Positions 50,751-60,425 are shown, counted from the first letter of the stretch. The stretch is 64,000 bases of DNA from Haloarcula litorea (GCF_029338195.1 NZ_CP119779.1:3038001-3102000); one strand, 5' to 3'. Program-made: numbers and translations. Notes: generated by a model not told the origin, from the sequence alone.

Positions 50751-52232
50751 TCACGCCCGCAGTCGCTCGCGGACCGCCTCGCGGTCGACGGTCCCCGACG
50801 GCGTCCGGGGGAGCGCGTCGACCACCCGGAGCGTCTTCGGGACCTCGTAGGCGGCCAGCTCCCGGCGTGCGTGGGCGAGGACGGCCTCGTCGGTCGCGTC
50901 GCCGGCGACCAGTGCGGCGACGCGCTCGCCCCACTCCTCGTCGGGGAGGCCGACCACGGCCGCGTCCTCGACGCCGTCGCAGGCCCGAAGCGTCGCGGCC
51001 ACGTCGCCCGCTCTGACCGTCTCGCCCCCGGTGACGACGCGGTCGTCCGCGCGTCCGACGACCCAGAGCCGCCCGTCCTCGTCCCGGTAGCCGAGGTCGC
51101 CGGTGTGGAAGCCGTGCGGGCCGAACGCCTCGTCCGTCGCCGCCTCGTCGAGGTAGCCCGGCGTCACCGTCGGCCCGTCGACGACGAGGTCGCCCTGCTC
51201 GCCCGGGCCGACGGGGTCCCCGGCGGCGTCCGTGACCGTGACCTCGGTGAACAGCAGCGGCTGTCCGACGGTCCCCTCGTGGTCGAGAGCCGTCGCCGGC
51301 AGCGCCGTCGCGATCTGTGAGGCCGTCTCGGTCATCCCGTAGGTCGGACAGACCGGCACGTCACGCTCGCGACACCGCTCCAGCAGGTCGGCCGTCGCGG
51401 GCCCACCGCCGAGCAGGACGAACCGCAGGTCCTCGCCGGGCTCCCACCCGCCGTCGAGCAGGCGCGACAGCATCGTCGGGACGAGCGAGACCCCGGTGAT
51501 CCCCCGGGCGTTCAGCACGTCGGCGGTCCGCTCCGGCTCGAACTCGCGCTGGACGACCACCGTCGCGCCGTACAGCACGCACCTGACGAACGGCGCGAGC
51601 CCGCCCATGTGGTAGGTCGGCAGGCAGGCCAGCCAGCGGTCGCCCGGCGAGACGCCCAGCCGGAACGCCGACGCCGTCGCGCTGGCGACGAGGTTCCCCA
51701 CCGTGAGTCGGACTCCCTTCGGGTCGCCGGTCGTCCCGGAGGTGAACAGGACGAGCGCGGTGTCCTCGCGGGTCAACGGGACGGGCTCGACCCGCTCGCC
51801 GTCCGCCTCGGCGGCGACGCCCTCGGCCGTCGGCTCGTCCACGGAGACCACCGGACAGTCGGCGACGGTCGTCGCGAGGCCCTCCGTGTCACGCTCGCAG
51901 ACGAGGAGGGAGGGGTCGAGTCGGTCGAGCTGTGCACCGATCGCGTCTGCCCCGAGGTCCACGTTCAGCGGCGCGAGCGTCACGCCACGGCGCATCCCCC
52001 CGAACAGTAGCGTCGCCACCGCCATTCGGGTGTCGACGAGCGCGGCGACGGTCCCGCCGTCGGCCGGGGCGTGCGCGTCGAACAGGGCGGCCGCCTCGTC
52101 GACCCTGTCGTCGAGGTCGCGGTAGCTCCAGCGACGCTGGCCGTCGGCCGACTCCACGGCCGTCCGCTCGGGCGTCGCCGCGGCCCGGTGGGCGACGAGG
52201 TCCCGCGTGGGCCAGTCGACCGGCTCACGCAT
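50751..52232 (-). CDS. menE: o-Succinylbenzoate-CoA ligase
   Basis: Activates o-succinylbenzoate to its CoA thioester in menaquinone synthesis. A 493-residue adenylating enzyme: the P-loop LFTSGTTGDPKGV spans about residues 162-174, PTYGMTETAS and HTGDLGYRD are core motifs. In the C-terminal A10 motif PRTPSGTVDREAV the usually invariant Lys is Thr. Identity rests on the overlap with menC (52225-52232) and the other men genes around it. Confidence 0.9.
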   Translation of the reverse strand: MREPVDWPTRDLVAHRAAATPERTAVESADGQRRWSYRDLDDRVDEAAALFDAHAPADGGTVAALVDTRMAVATLLFGGMRRGVTLAPLNVDLGADAIGAQLDRLDPSLLVCERDTEGLATTVADCPVVSVDEPTAEGVAAEADGERVEPVPLTREDTALVLFTSGTTGDPKGVRLTVGNLVASATASAFRLGVSPGDRWLACLPTYHMGGLAPFVRCVLYGATVVVQREFEPERTADVLNARGITGVSLVPTMLSRLLDGGWEPGEDLRFVLLGGGPATADLLERCRERDVPVCPTYGMTETASQIATALPATALDHEGTVGQPLLFTEVTVTDAAGDPVGPGEQGDLVVDGPTVTPGYLDEAATDEAFGPHGFHTGDLGYRDEDGRLWVVGRADDRVVTGGETVRAGDVAATLRACDGVEDAAVVGLPDEEWGERVAALVAGDATDEAVLAHARRELAAYEVPKTLRVVDALPRTPSGTVDREAVRERLRA

Positions 52233-53277
52233 CCGGGCTCACCTCCGCCGCGTCGACGCCGAGCCCGGGCGTCTCCGGGACCGACATCCGCCCGTCCGCG
52301 ACCGGCGCGGGGTCCTCGGCGAGGTCGCCGGCGAGGCGGTCGCCGGTCGCGAGCCCGCAGGCCCGCACGTCGGGGATCGCCGCCGCGACGTGGAGCGCGG
52401 CGAGCCGAGCGACGACGGCGTCGACCGTCGTCGTCACCACCGGTTCGACGCCGCGCTCGCGGGCACGGATCGCCAGCGTGTGGGCGTTCCCGGGGCCGCC
52501 CAGTACCATCGGCTTGAGGACCAGCACGTCCGCGGCGTCGGCAGCGAGCACCGCGTCGACGCGGCGCTCGGCGAGGGACTCGTCGAGCGCGATCCCGACC
52601 GGACCGCCCCGGAGCGCGGCGTGACCCGCGACATCGTCGGCCGGAAGCGGCTGTTCGACGTAGTCGACGCCGAGGGCGGCCAGGCCGTCGAGTGCACGCT
52701 CGGCGTCGGTGCGCGACCACGCGCCGTTGGCGTCGGCCCGCAGCGTCAGGTCGTCGCCGACCCGCTCTCTGACGGCCCGGAGACGGTCGAGGTCCGCCTC
52801 GACCGAGCGCGCGCCGACCTTCAGCTTGCAGCAGTCGAAGCCCGCGCCGACCGCCTCGGCGACGGCGTCGGCCGTCTCCGCCGGGGGCGCGTCGCCGACC
52901 GTGGCGTTGACCGGGACCGACTCGCAGGTCCGGTCGGCGTCGAACCACCGGTACAGCGGGACGCCGTCGGCGCGGGCGTCGGCGTCCAGCAGCGCCGTCG
53001 CGAACCCGTGCCGGGCGGCCGGCACCGCCGCGGCGTCGAGTTCGAGCATCGCGGCGGTGTGGCCGCCCTCGGGGTCGGCCGCCGCCGCGGCCGCCAGTCC
53101 GGCCTCGCAGTCGGTAAGCGACTCGGTCCAGCCGGGGAGTGGCGTGGCCTCGCCGACGCCGACCTCGCCGCGGTGGTCGTAGCGGACGACGAACCCCTCG
53201 CGGGCTTCGATGGTGCCGGCGGCCGTCGACAGCGGCGTGGCAAGCGGCAGCGAGAAGGGCGTGGTCCGCAGCGTCAT
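52225..53277 (-). CDS. menC: o-Succinylbenzoate synthase
   Basis: Enolase-superfamily dehydratase making o-succinylbenzoate. The active-site set of the muconate-lactonizing/MenC subgroup is intact: K151 and K153 in KLKVG, metal ligands D182, E208 and D232, and K255 in VLKPM. The length of 350 residues is normal. The stop of the upstream menA overlaps its ATG by four bases and its own end overlaps menE by eight, so menA-menC-menE form a tightly packed operon. Confidence 0.94.
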   Translation of the reverse strand: MTLRTTPFSLPLATPLSTAAGTIEAREGFVVRYDHRGEVGVGEATPLPGWTESLTDCEAGLAAAAAADPEGGHTAAMLELDAAAVPAARHGFATALLDADARADGVPLYRWFDADRTCESVPVNATVGDAPPAETADAVAEAVGAGFDCCKLKVGARSVEADLDRLRAVRERVGDDLTLRADANGAWSRTDAERALDGLAALGVDYVEQPLPADDVAGHAALRGGPVGIALDESLAERRVDAVLAADAADVLVLKPMVLGGPGNAHTLAIRARERGVEPVVTTTVDAVVARLAALHVAAAIPDVRACGLATGDRLAGDLAEDPAPVADGRMSVPETPGLGVDAAEVSPDA

Positions 53278-54233
53278 AGCAGCCCCGGGAGCGCGAGGCC
53301 GATCGCGAACAGGACGGAGTGGGCGAACAGCGTCTGTCCGACCCGCTCCAGCGCGGGGTTCAGCGCCTCGCCCTCGGTGTTTTCCAGCACCGTCCGCGCC
53401 ACCGACGCCGCCAGCGGCAGCGTCAGCAGCGGCGCGAGCGCCGGGGGTCCGTACGCCGGGTCCAGCGCGAAGACGACGGGGACGACGTAGGCCATCCCCG
53501 TCAGCGCCAGGAACTCGACGCGGCTCCAGCGGTAGCCCAGGTAGACCGCCAGCGTCTTCTTGCCCGCGGCGCGGTCCGTCTCCCGGTCGCGGATGTTGTT
53601 GACGACCAGGATCGCCGTCGACAGGCCGGCGGCGGGGAGGCTGGCGACGACGGCGGAGAGCGGGAGCGAGCCGGCCGGTAGCGCCGTCGGGAACGTCCCC
53701 ACGGCGGGGTCGCTGGCCACCGCCTGCACGTAGTAGGTCCCGGTGACGGCGACGAGCCCGAAGTAGACGAAGACGAACAGGTCACCCAGCCCGCGGTAGC
53801 CGTACGGGAAGGGGCCGCCGGTGTAGAGGACGCCCGCGGCGATCCCCGAGAGGCCGACCACGACGATGGGGAGCCCGCCGACGGCGACGAGGTAGATCCC
53901 GACGACGACGGCCAGTCCGTACGTGGCGATCATCGCCCGCTTGACCGACTCGGGTTCGATGAGACCGCCGGCCGTGACGCGGGTGAACCCCTCGCGCTCG
54001 TCGGTGTCCGCGCCCTTGACGGCGTCGTAGTAGTCGTTCGCGAAGTTGGTCCCCACCTGGATGAGGAGCGCGCCGACGAGCGCCGCGAGCGCCGTGACCG
54101 GCGCGAACACGTCCGCGTGGACGGCGAGGCCGGCCCCGACGACGACCGGCGCGGCACCGGCCGGCAACGTCTGCGGGCGGGCGGCCATCACCCAGGCCTT
54201 CCGCTTCGACACGTCCGCCGTCGCCGTACTCAT
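53274..54233 (-). CDS. menA: 1,4-Dihydroxy-2-naphthoate prenyltransferase
   Basis: UbiA-family membrane enzyme attaching the isoprenoid tail to dihydroxynaphthoate. A 319-residue protein with about eight helices; the two Asp-rich motifs are NFANDYYDAVKGADTDER and NNIRDRETDRAAGKKTL. The start at 54233 (MSTATADVSKR) is preferred to a longer frame, because the upstream bases are the control region shared with the divergent acyl-CoA ligase. Confidence 0.93.
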   Translation of the reverse strand: MSTATADVSKRKAWVMAARPQTLPAGAAPVVVGAGLAVHADVFAPVTALAALVGALLIQVGTNFANDYYDAVKGADTDEREGFTRVTAGGLIEPESVKRAMIATYGLAVVVGIYLVAVGGLPIVVVGLSGIAAGVLYTGGPFPYGYRGLGDLFVFVYFGLVAVTGTYYVQAVASDPAVGTFPTALPAGSLPLSAVVASLPAAGLSTAILVVNNIRDRETDRAAGKKTLAVYLGYRWSRVEFLALTGMAYVVPVVFALDPAYGPPALAPLLTLPLAASVARTVLENTEGEALNPALERVGQTLFAHSVLFAIGLALPGLL

Positions 54234-54334
54234 TACTCCGGTGTCGGGGTGGCAGGCCCAAAGCGACTGTGGTTCCGTCGGTGCGGCGGGAAGTGACAAA
54301 AGTATTTTATCACCTTTATTCGAACGGGAAAGTG

Positions 54335-55948
54335 ATGCAGAAACCACTGCTCGTGACGGACTTCCTGGACAGGGCACGGCGGTACTACGGCGACCACGAG
54401 GCCGTCGTCGCGACCACCGGTGAGCGGTTCACCTACGACGAGTTCGGTGAGCGGGCCGACGGGTTCGCGGCCGCGCTGGCCGAACGCGGGATCGAGAAGG
54501 GCGACCGCGTCGGCGTGCTGGACCCGAACACGCACTACCACCTCGAGGCCGCCTACGGCGCGATGCAGCTGGGGGCGGTCCACACGCCGCTGAACTACCG
54601 GCTCACCCCCGACGACTTCGAGTACATCCTCTCGGACGCCGGCGTCGACGCCGTCTTCGCCGACTACGAGTACGCCGAGAAGATCGAGGCCGTCCGCGAC
54701 GACGTGCCGACCGAGGTGTTCGTCACCAACGACGCCGACGCGGTCGAGGGCGACTGGGAGTCCTTCGACGAGGCCATCGAGACCGACGCCGGCTTCGAGC
54801 GCCCCGAGATGGCCGAGGACGACGTCATCACCATCAACTACACGTCGGGGACGACCGGCGACCCGAAGGGCGTCTGCCGGACCCACCGGACCGAGACGCT
54901 CCACGCCTACCTGGTGGCGCTCCACCTGGACATCTCCGACGACGACGTCTACCTCTGGACGCTGCCGATGTTCCACGTCAACGGCTGGGGCCACATCTAC
55001 GCGGTGACCGGGATGGGCGCGAAACACGTCTGTACCCGCGGGATCGACGCCGGCGGGATCTTCGAGGCCGTCGCGGCGGAGGACGTCTCCTACCTCTGTG
55101 GCGCGCCGACGGTGCTGAACCTGCTGGTCGACTACTACGGGGACCACGGCGACGTGCCGACGACCGGCGACAACGACGTCCGGGTCGCGACCGCCGGCAG
55201 CGCCCCGCCCGAGGCGGTCATCCGCGCCGTCGAGGACGACTTCGGCTGGTACCTGTCGCACGTCTACGGGGCGACGGAGACGGGGCCGCTCATCACCACC
55301 TCCGACGCCCGGCGGTTCTTCGACGACGGGAGCAGCGCCCGGTTCGGGGTGAAGAAGCGACAGGGCATCGGCTTCCTCGGGACCGAGGTCCGGGTCGTCG
55401 ACGAGGACGGCAACGACGTGCCACAGGACGACGCGACGCTCGGGGAGATCGTCGTCCGCGGGAACCAGGTGATGGACCGCTACTGGAACAAGCCCGAGGA
55501 GACCGAGATCGCCTTCTCCGACCGCATCGAGGGGTACTACCACACCGGCGACCTCGCGACGGTCGACTCCGACGGGATGATCGCCATCCGGGACCGCAAG
55601 AAGGACATCATCATCTCCGGGGGCGAGAACATCTCCACCATCGAACTGGAGGACACGCTGTACGAACACGACGCCGTCGCCGACGCGGCCGTCATCCCCG
55701 CGCCCAGCGACGAGTGGGGCGAGACGCCGAAGGCGTTCATCGTCCCCGCGTCCGGCGACCCGGAGGCCCCGGGGACGACCGAGGAAGAGATCGTGGATTT
55801 CACCCGCGAGCACCTCGCCAGCTACAAGGTCGTCCGCCGGGTCGAGTTCGTCGAGTCCCTGCCCACCACGGCGACCGGGAAGGTCCAGAAGTACGAACTC
55901 CGGCAGGAGGAGTGGGACGACGAGGACCGGATGGTCGGCGAGGGGTAG
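54335..55948 (+). CDS. Acyl-CoA synthetase (AMP-forming)
   Basis: A 537-residue ANL-family ligase of the medium/long-chain fatty acid or related acid group. The P-loop NYTSGTTGDPKGV, core HVYGATETGPL, YHTGDL and the A10 motif TTATGKVQKYEL (Lys present) are all intact. The start at 54335 (MQKPLLVTDFLDRA) gives the usual N-terminal opening; a frame from 54269 is longer than the family. It is divergent from menA with its own promoter, and its acid is not known. Confidence 0.9.
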   Translation: MQKPLLVTDFLDRARRYYGDHEAVVATTGERFTYDEFGERADGFAAALAERGIEKGDRVGVLDPNTHYHLEAAYGAMQLGAVHTPLNYRLTPDDFEYILSDAGVDAVFADYEYAEKIEAVRDDVPTEVFVTNDADAVEGDWESFDEAIETDAGFERPEMAEDDVITINYTSGTTGDPKGVCRTHRTETLHAYLVALHLDISDDDVYLWTLPMFHVNGWGHIYAVTGMGAKHVCTRGIDAGGIFEAVAAEDVSYLCGAPTVLNLLVDYYGDHGDVPTTGDNDVRVATAGSAPPEAVIRAVEDDFGWYLSHVYGATETGPLITTSDARRFFDDGSSARFGVKKRQGIGFLGTEVRVVDEDGNDVPQDDATLGEIVVRGNQVMDRYWNKPEETEIAFSDRIEGYYHTGDLATVDSDGMIAIRDRKKDIIISGGENISTIELEDTLYEHDAVADAAVIPAPSDEWGETPKAFIVPASGDPEAPGTTEEEIVDFTREHLASYKVVRRVEFVESLPTTATGKVQKYELRQEEWDDEDRMVGEG

Positions 55949-56045
55949 GCCGCGAGGGACCGGGCTCGCTCGGGTCGACCCTCCAGTCTCAGAACTGATA
56001 CCGGATCACAAACAATTATCAGTTGATAGGTCCTCGTGACGACAG

Positions 56046-58151
56046 ATGCGCGGAGACGAGGAATCGACGCTCCGGGCGCTCCACGAGGTGGCCACCGACA
56101 TCCGCGACCTCGACAGTCGAGCGGCCGTCTGTCGGCGCGCCGTCGAGGCCGCCGAGCAGGTCCTGGCGTTCGACCACTGCGCGGTCTCGCTCGAACGCGA
56201 CGGGCGACTGCCCATCGTCGCGTCGTCGAGCGGCTTCGACACGGACACCGTGGCGACGCTCTCGGCCGACGAGGGGTTGGCGGGGCGTGCCTACCAGACC
56301 GGCGAGTCGCTGCTGATGAACGACGCCGCCGCCTCGGACATCGTCGAGGAGGACGACCGATTCGACGTCGCGCTGACGGTCCCGCTCGGGGACCACGGCG
56401 TCTTTCAGGCGGTCAGGGCGTCCGCCGACCCCTTCGAGGAAGCGGACCGCGACCTCGGGGAGCTGCTCTGCAGCCACGTCGCCCAGGCGCTCGACCGCCT
56501 GGATCGGGAGCGGCGGCTCGAAGCGCGAAACGAGACCCTCGCCGACAGCGAACGCCGGACCCGAAAGGTCCAGTCAGTGACGGAGGACCTCATCGACGCC
56601 GACAATCGCCGCGGCGTGGCCACCCGCATCGTCGATGCGGCCCGCGACGTGTTCACGCTCCCGCTGAGCGGCGTCCACCTGTACGACGAGTCCAGGGACG
56701 TTCTGGCGGGCGTCGCGGCCACCAGCGCGGTCGCACGGGAACTCGGAGAGGTCCCGGACTACGCGTGCGACGGCGGGACCACACAGCAGACCGTCTGGGA
56801 CATCTACGAGTCGGGCGAGCCGCTAGTCGTCGCCGACGTCCGGTCGGACGACCGCGTCCGCGCCGAGGGGTCCCCGGTGCGGAGCCTCATCGTCCACCCG
56901 CTGGGCGACCACGGCGTGTACATCCTCTCTTCGACCGACCCGAAGGACTTCGACCGGACGGACGTGGCCCTGGCGGACCTGCTGGCCTCCACGGCGACGG
57001 CGGCGATGGACCAGATCGCGCACCGTCGGGACCTCGAACGGTACCGGACGGTCGTCGAGACGGTCCCGGACGGCGTGTTCCTCCTCGACGAGGCGGGAAC
57101 GATGCGCCAGGTCAACGACGCCTGGGCGGACATCGTCGGCTACGACCACGACGACCTCGCCGGCGAGCCGTTCCAGCTGCTCGTCGAGGACGGCGTCATC
57201 GACGAGCACATCGTCGAGACGTACCTGGACACGATCCGGCAGTTGCTCTCCTCCGAGACGGACCGACGGAGCGCGGCGTTCGTCACGGAACTGCGGCCAG
57301 CCGACGGCACGGGTGCCCACACCTACGAGGTCCATCTCCGACTGCTGCCCTACGACGACTCGTTCCAGGGCGTCGCGGGCGTCGTTCGGGACGTGACCGA
57401 GCGCGTCGAACAGCAACGCGAGCTCGAACGCGAGAACGAACGCCTCGACGAGTTCGCCTCCATCGTCAGCCACGACCTCCGGAACCCCCTCGGGGTCGCA
57501 AGGGGGTCGCTCGAACTCGCCGCGGAGACCGGCGAGCAGGCTCACTTCGACCGGTGTGAGCGATCGCTCGACAGGATGGAGACGCTCATCGACGACCTGC
57601 TCACGCTCTCGCGGGCCGGCGAGACGGTCGGGTCGGTGGGAACGGTCGCTCTCGACGAGATCGCGTTCCGGGGCTGGGCGGTCGTCGAGACGGACGGAGC
57701 CGACCTCGCGGTCGAGACGGCGGCCTCGCTGCGTGCCGACGAGGGGCGGCTCCGGCAACTCCTGGAGAACCTGTTCCGGAACGCTGTGGAACACGGTTCC
57801 ACAGGCAGTCGGACGGGGTCCGACGACGCCGTCGAGCACGGCTCGACGGACCCTCTGTCGCAGGCTGCCGAGGACGCCGCGGAACACGGCGGGGGGACTG
57901 TTCAGGTGACCGTCGGAGCGCTCGACGACGGCTTCTACGTGGCCGACGACGGTCCCGGGATCCCCGAAGACGAGCGAGAGAACCTGTTCGAGAGCGGGTA
58001 CACGACCAGCGATTCCGGGACCGGGTTCGGGCTCGCGATCGTCCAGCAGATCGCCGACGCCCACGGCTGGTCGGTCCGCGCCACGGAGAGCGCGGCCGGC
58101 GGTGCGCGGTTCGAGGTGAGCGGCGTCGAGTTCGCCGACGACGCTCAGTAG
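56046..58151 (+). CDS. GAF-GAF-PAS histidine kinase with interrupted N-box
   Basis: A 701-residue soluble sensor kinase. Domains: GAF (about 8-150), coiled coil, GAF (about 185-320), PAS (about 330-445), HisKA with phosphorylated H476 in IVSHDLRNPLGVA, and an HATPase. The N-box N579-A-V-E-H is followed by a 30-odd residue insertion that repeats the D-A-V/A-E-H-G unit twice more before the strand VTVGALDDG; G1 (DDGPGIPED) and G2 (GTGFGLAI) are intact. No receiver is adjacent. It converges on menB with a seven-base stop overlap. Confidence 0.93.
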   Translation: MRGDEESTLRALHEVATDIRDLDSRAAVCRRAVEAAEQVLAFDHCAVSLERDGRLPIVASSSGFDTDTVATLSADEGLAGRAYQTGESLLMNDAAASDIVEEDDRFDVALTVPLGDHGVFQAVRASADPFEEADRDLGELLCSHVAQALDRLDRERRLEARNETLADSERRTRKVQSVTEDLIDADNRRGVATRIVDAARDVFTLPLSGVHLYDESRDVLAGVAATSAVARELGEVPDYACDGGTTQQTVWDIYESGEPLVVADVRSDDRVRAEGSPVRSLIVHPLGDHGVYILSSTDPKDFDRTDVALADLLASTATAAMDQIAHRRDLERYRTVVETVPDGVFLLDEAGTMRQVNDAWADIVGYDHDDLAGEPFQLLVEDGVIDEHIVETYLDTIRQLLSSETDRRSAAFVTELRPADGTGAHTYEVHLRLLPYDDSFQGVAGVVRDVTERVEQQRELERENERLDEFASIVSHDLRNPLGVARGSLELAAETGEQAHFDRCERSLDRMETLIDDLLTLSRAGETVGSVGTVALDEIAFRGWAVVETDGADLAVETAASLRADEGRLRQLLENLFRNAVEHGSTGSRTGSDDAVEHGSTDPLSQAAEDAAEHGGGTVQVTVGALDDGFYVADDGPGIPEDERENLFESGYTTSDSGTGFGLAIVQQIADAHGWSVRATESAAGGARFEVSGVEFADDAQ

Positions 58152-59047
58152 TGCCAGGGCACGTCGTCGAAGTCGGGGTCCCGCTTCTCGTTGAACGCGT
58201 CCCGGCCCTCCTGGGCCTCGTCGGTCATATACGCCAGCCTGGTCGCTTCCCCGGCGAAGACCTGCTGGCCGACCATCCCGTCGGAGTCGAGGTTGAACGC
58301 GTACTTCAGCATCCGCATCGCCGTCGGTGACTTGGCGTTGATCTCCTCGGCCCACTCGATCGCCGTCGCCTCCAGCTCCTCGTGGGGGACGGCCTCGTTG
58401 ACCATCCCCATCTCGGCGGCCTCCTCGGCGTCGTAGGTCTTCCCGAGGAAGAACACCTCGCGGGCCTTCTTCTGCCCGACCTGCCGGGCGAGGTACGCCG
58501 ACCCGAACCCGCCGTCGAAACTGCCCACGTCGGGGTCGGTCTGGAGGAACTTCGCGTGATCCGCGCTTGCCAGCGTGAGGTCACAGACCACGTGCAGCGA
58601 GTGGCCGCCGCCGACTGCCCACCCGGGGACGACGGCGACGACGACCTTCGGGATGTGACGGATCTGCCGCTGGACCTCCAGGATGTGGAGGCGGCCGACG
58701 TTGTCGGGGGCGTCCTCGCTCCCCACATCGTCTTCGGCCCGATACTCGTACCCGCTCTCGCCCCGGATCGACTGGTCGCCGCCGGCACAGAACGCCCACC
58801 CGCCGTCCGTCTCGGAGGGGCCGTTGCCGGTGATGAGGACACAGCCGACGTCAGTCAACCGTTTCGCGTGGTCCAGCGCCGCCGAGAGCTCGTCGACCGT
58901 CTCCGGCCGGAAGGCGTTTCGCTTCTCCGGCCGGTCGAAGGCGATGCGGACCGCGCCCGTCTCCGTCGAGCGGTGGTACGTGATGTCGGTGAAGTCGAAC
59001 CGCTCGACCGGTTCCCAGCGGCTGTCGTCGAACAACGCAGAGACCAT
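58145..59047 (-). CDS. menB: 1,4-Dihydroxy-2-naphthoyl-CoA synthase
   Basis: Crotonase-fold enzyme closing the naphthoquinone ring from o-succinylbenzoyl-CoA. A 300-residue protein; FDRPEKRNAFRPETVDEL, the oxyanion loop CAGGDQS, PGWAVGGGHSLHVVCDLTLAS and QTDPDVGSFDGGFGSAYLA are MenB blocks, the last carrying the catalytic Asp. The start at 59047 (MVSALFDDSRW) is conserved-looking; the longer frame continues antisense. Confidence 0.95.
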   Translation of the reverse strand: MVSALFDDSRWEPVERFDFTDITYHRSTETGAVRIAFDRPEKRNAFRPETVDELSAALDHAKRLTDVGCVLITGNGPSETDGGWAFCAGGDQSIRGESGYEYRAEDDVGSEDAPDNVGRLHILEVQRQIRHIPKVVVAVVPGWAVGGGHSLHVVCDLTLASADHAKFLQTDPDVGSFDGGFGSAYLARQVGQKKAREVFFLGKTYDAEEAAEMGMVNEAVPHEELEATAIEWAEEINAKSPTAMRMLKYAFNLDSDGMVGQQVFAGEATRLAYMTDEAQEGRDAFNEKRDPDFDDVPWHY

Positions 59048-59131
59048 ACCGGACACGCAGGGGAGCGGCGGGCAAAAAGCCTTAGCGAACGCCGAAACGC
59101 TTTCGGGACGGTCGGACGACTGTCCACACGT

Positions 59132-59404
59132 ATGCCCTCCAGTCGCAGTCGACAAGTGGAGATCGCGCTCGGCGTCGTCTCCACCCTCGTCGTCCTGTAC
59201 AGCCTCGTCATCGTCCAGCAGATACTCCTCGGGTTCGTCGTCGTCGCACTGCTGTGGGCCGTCTACCTGTTCTACCTGTTCGTGACGGTGTTGGCCCGCA
59301 TCGCCGGGTCCCTGGAGACCATCGCCCACGAGCGGGCCGCGGAGGTCACCGACGGCGGCGAGTCGGCGTCCGAGGACGTGCCGACCGGCGAGAACAGCGA
59401 GTGA
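59132..59404 (+). CDS. Small two-helix membrane protein
   Basis: A 90-residue protein: helix 1 (about 12-30), helix 2 (about 33-55) and an amphipathic then acidic C-terminal tail. No family recognised. It is divergent from menB (84 bases between starts) and 60 bases upstream of the DnaJ gene, which has its own TATA box. Confidence 0.65.
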   Translation: MPSSRSRQVEIALGVVSTLVVLYSLVIVQQILLGFVVVALLWAVYLFYLFVTVLARIAGSLETIAHERAAEVTDGGESASEDVPTGENSE

Positions 59405-59419
59405 GAACCGGGCGGAAGG

Positions 59420-59428
59420 ATTTATATC
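59420..59428 (+). promoter_or_regulatory. TATA box for the membrane DnaJ gene
   Basis: ATTTATATC is 37-45 bases before the ATG at 59465, implying a short leader of roughly 12-17 bases rather than a leaderless transcript. Confidence 0.55.
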
Positions 59429-59464
59429 ACGGTACGTCCGACTGTCCGTAACCGCCGCCCTCCT

Positions 59465-60412
59465 ATGACACGGACCTTCTACGACGTGCTCGGCGTCTCG
59501 GAGGACGCGACGACCGAGGAGATCGAGGCGGCCTACCGGGAGCGACTGAAGGAGTCCCACCCGGACGTCAGCGACGCGGCGGACGCACGGGAGTCGACCA
59601 AGCGGATCGTGGCGGCCCGCGACGTCCTCGTCGACGAGGCCGAACGCGAGCGGTACGACCGCATCGGCCACGCGGCTTACGTCGGCGACACGTCCGCGGG
59701 CGCTCGTGACGGCGAGACGAACAGCAACCCGGCCGAGGCCGCGCGCCGGGCCGGCTACGGCCGCGAGAGCGACGAGCGGACCGGCGGCGAGAACGGCGGC
59801 ACGCGGGAGCGTGACGGGCGAGGGCGCGCCCGGGAGCGCCGCCGGCGGGAGCGCCGCGCCAGCGAGCGCGTTCGCGACGCGGACACCGGCGGCGAGGGGA
59901 CGAGCGAGCCGACGGGACCGGACTCCACCGGGGAGGCTGCGACCGACGCCGGTGCCGCGGCGACGAGCGGCCCGCGCGGCGACACGTCGACGGTCGGCGG
60001 CTACGCGTCCGGCGGGGAGTCACCGGCCTGGGCCGCCTCCGCGACGTACTCGGTCCGCGACTCCGCCGGCCCCGACCGGGACATCCGTCGTCTCGTCCCG
60101 ACGGGGCGCGAACTGACGCTGCTCGGCATCACGTTCGCGCTGTACCCCGTGTTGTTGCTCTCCGCCGTGTTGCCCGCGTTCCCGGTCGTCGTCAACGCGA
60201 TCGTCGCCGGGTGTGCCCTGCTCGTCGTCGGCTACCTCCAGTCGATGCCGCGCATCGCCATCCTCGCGTTCGGCGGGTGGAGCGTGCTGACGCCGCTCGT
60301 CTTGCTGTGGCTGAACGTCGGGCTGCTGTCGCTGGTCGGCGTGATCGCGCTGTGTGGCACGTGGCTCCCGTTCGGGTTCTCCCTGCTGACCGCCGCCGTC
60401 CTCGCCCGGTAG
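59465..60412 (+). CDS. DnaJ-domain protein with C-terminal membrane segments
   Basis: A 315-residue J-domain protein. The J domain occupies residues 1-70 with the essential H32-P33-D34. A long, charged, low-complexity region (about 75-200, rich in Arg, Glu, Gly) follows, then three or four membrane helices (about 215-315). It lacks the Gly/Phe and zinc domains of DnaJ itself. It may bring an Hsp70 to the membrane; dnaK is not in the window. Confidence 0.9.
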   Translation: MTRTFYDVLGVSEDATTEEIEAAYRERLKESHPDVSDAADARESTKRIVAARDVLVDEAERERYDRIGHAAYVGDTSAGARDGETNSNPAEAARRAGYGRESDERTGGENGGTRERDGRGRARERRRRERRASERVRDADTGGEGTSEPTGPDSTGEAATDAGAAATSGPRGDTSTVGGYASGGESPAWAASATYSVRDSAGPDRDIRRLVPTGRELTLLGITFALYPVLLLSAVLPAFPVVVNAIVAGCALLVVGYLQSMPRIAILAFGGWSVLTPLVLLWLNVGLLSLVGVIALCGTWLPFGFSLLTAAVLAR

Positions 60413-60425
60413 CGGGACCGCCCAC

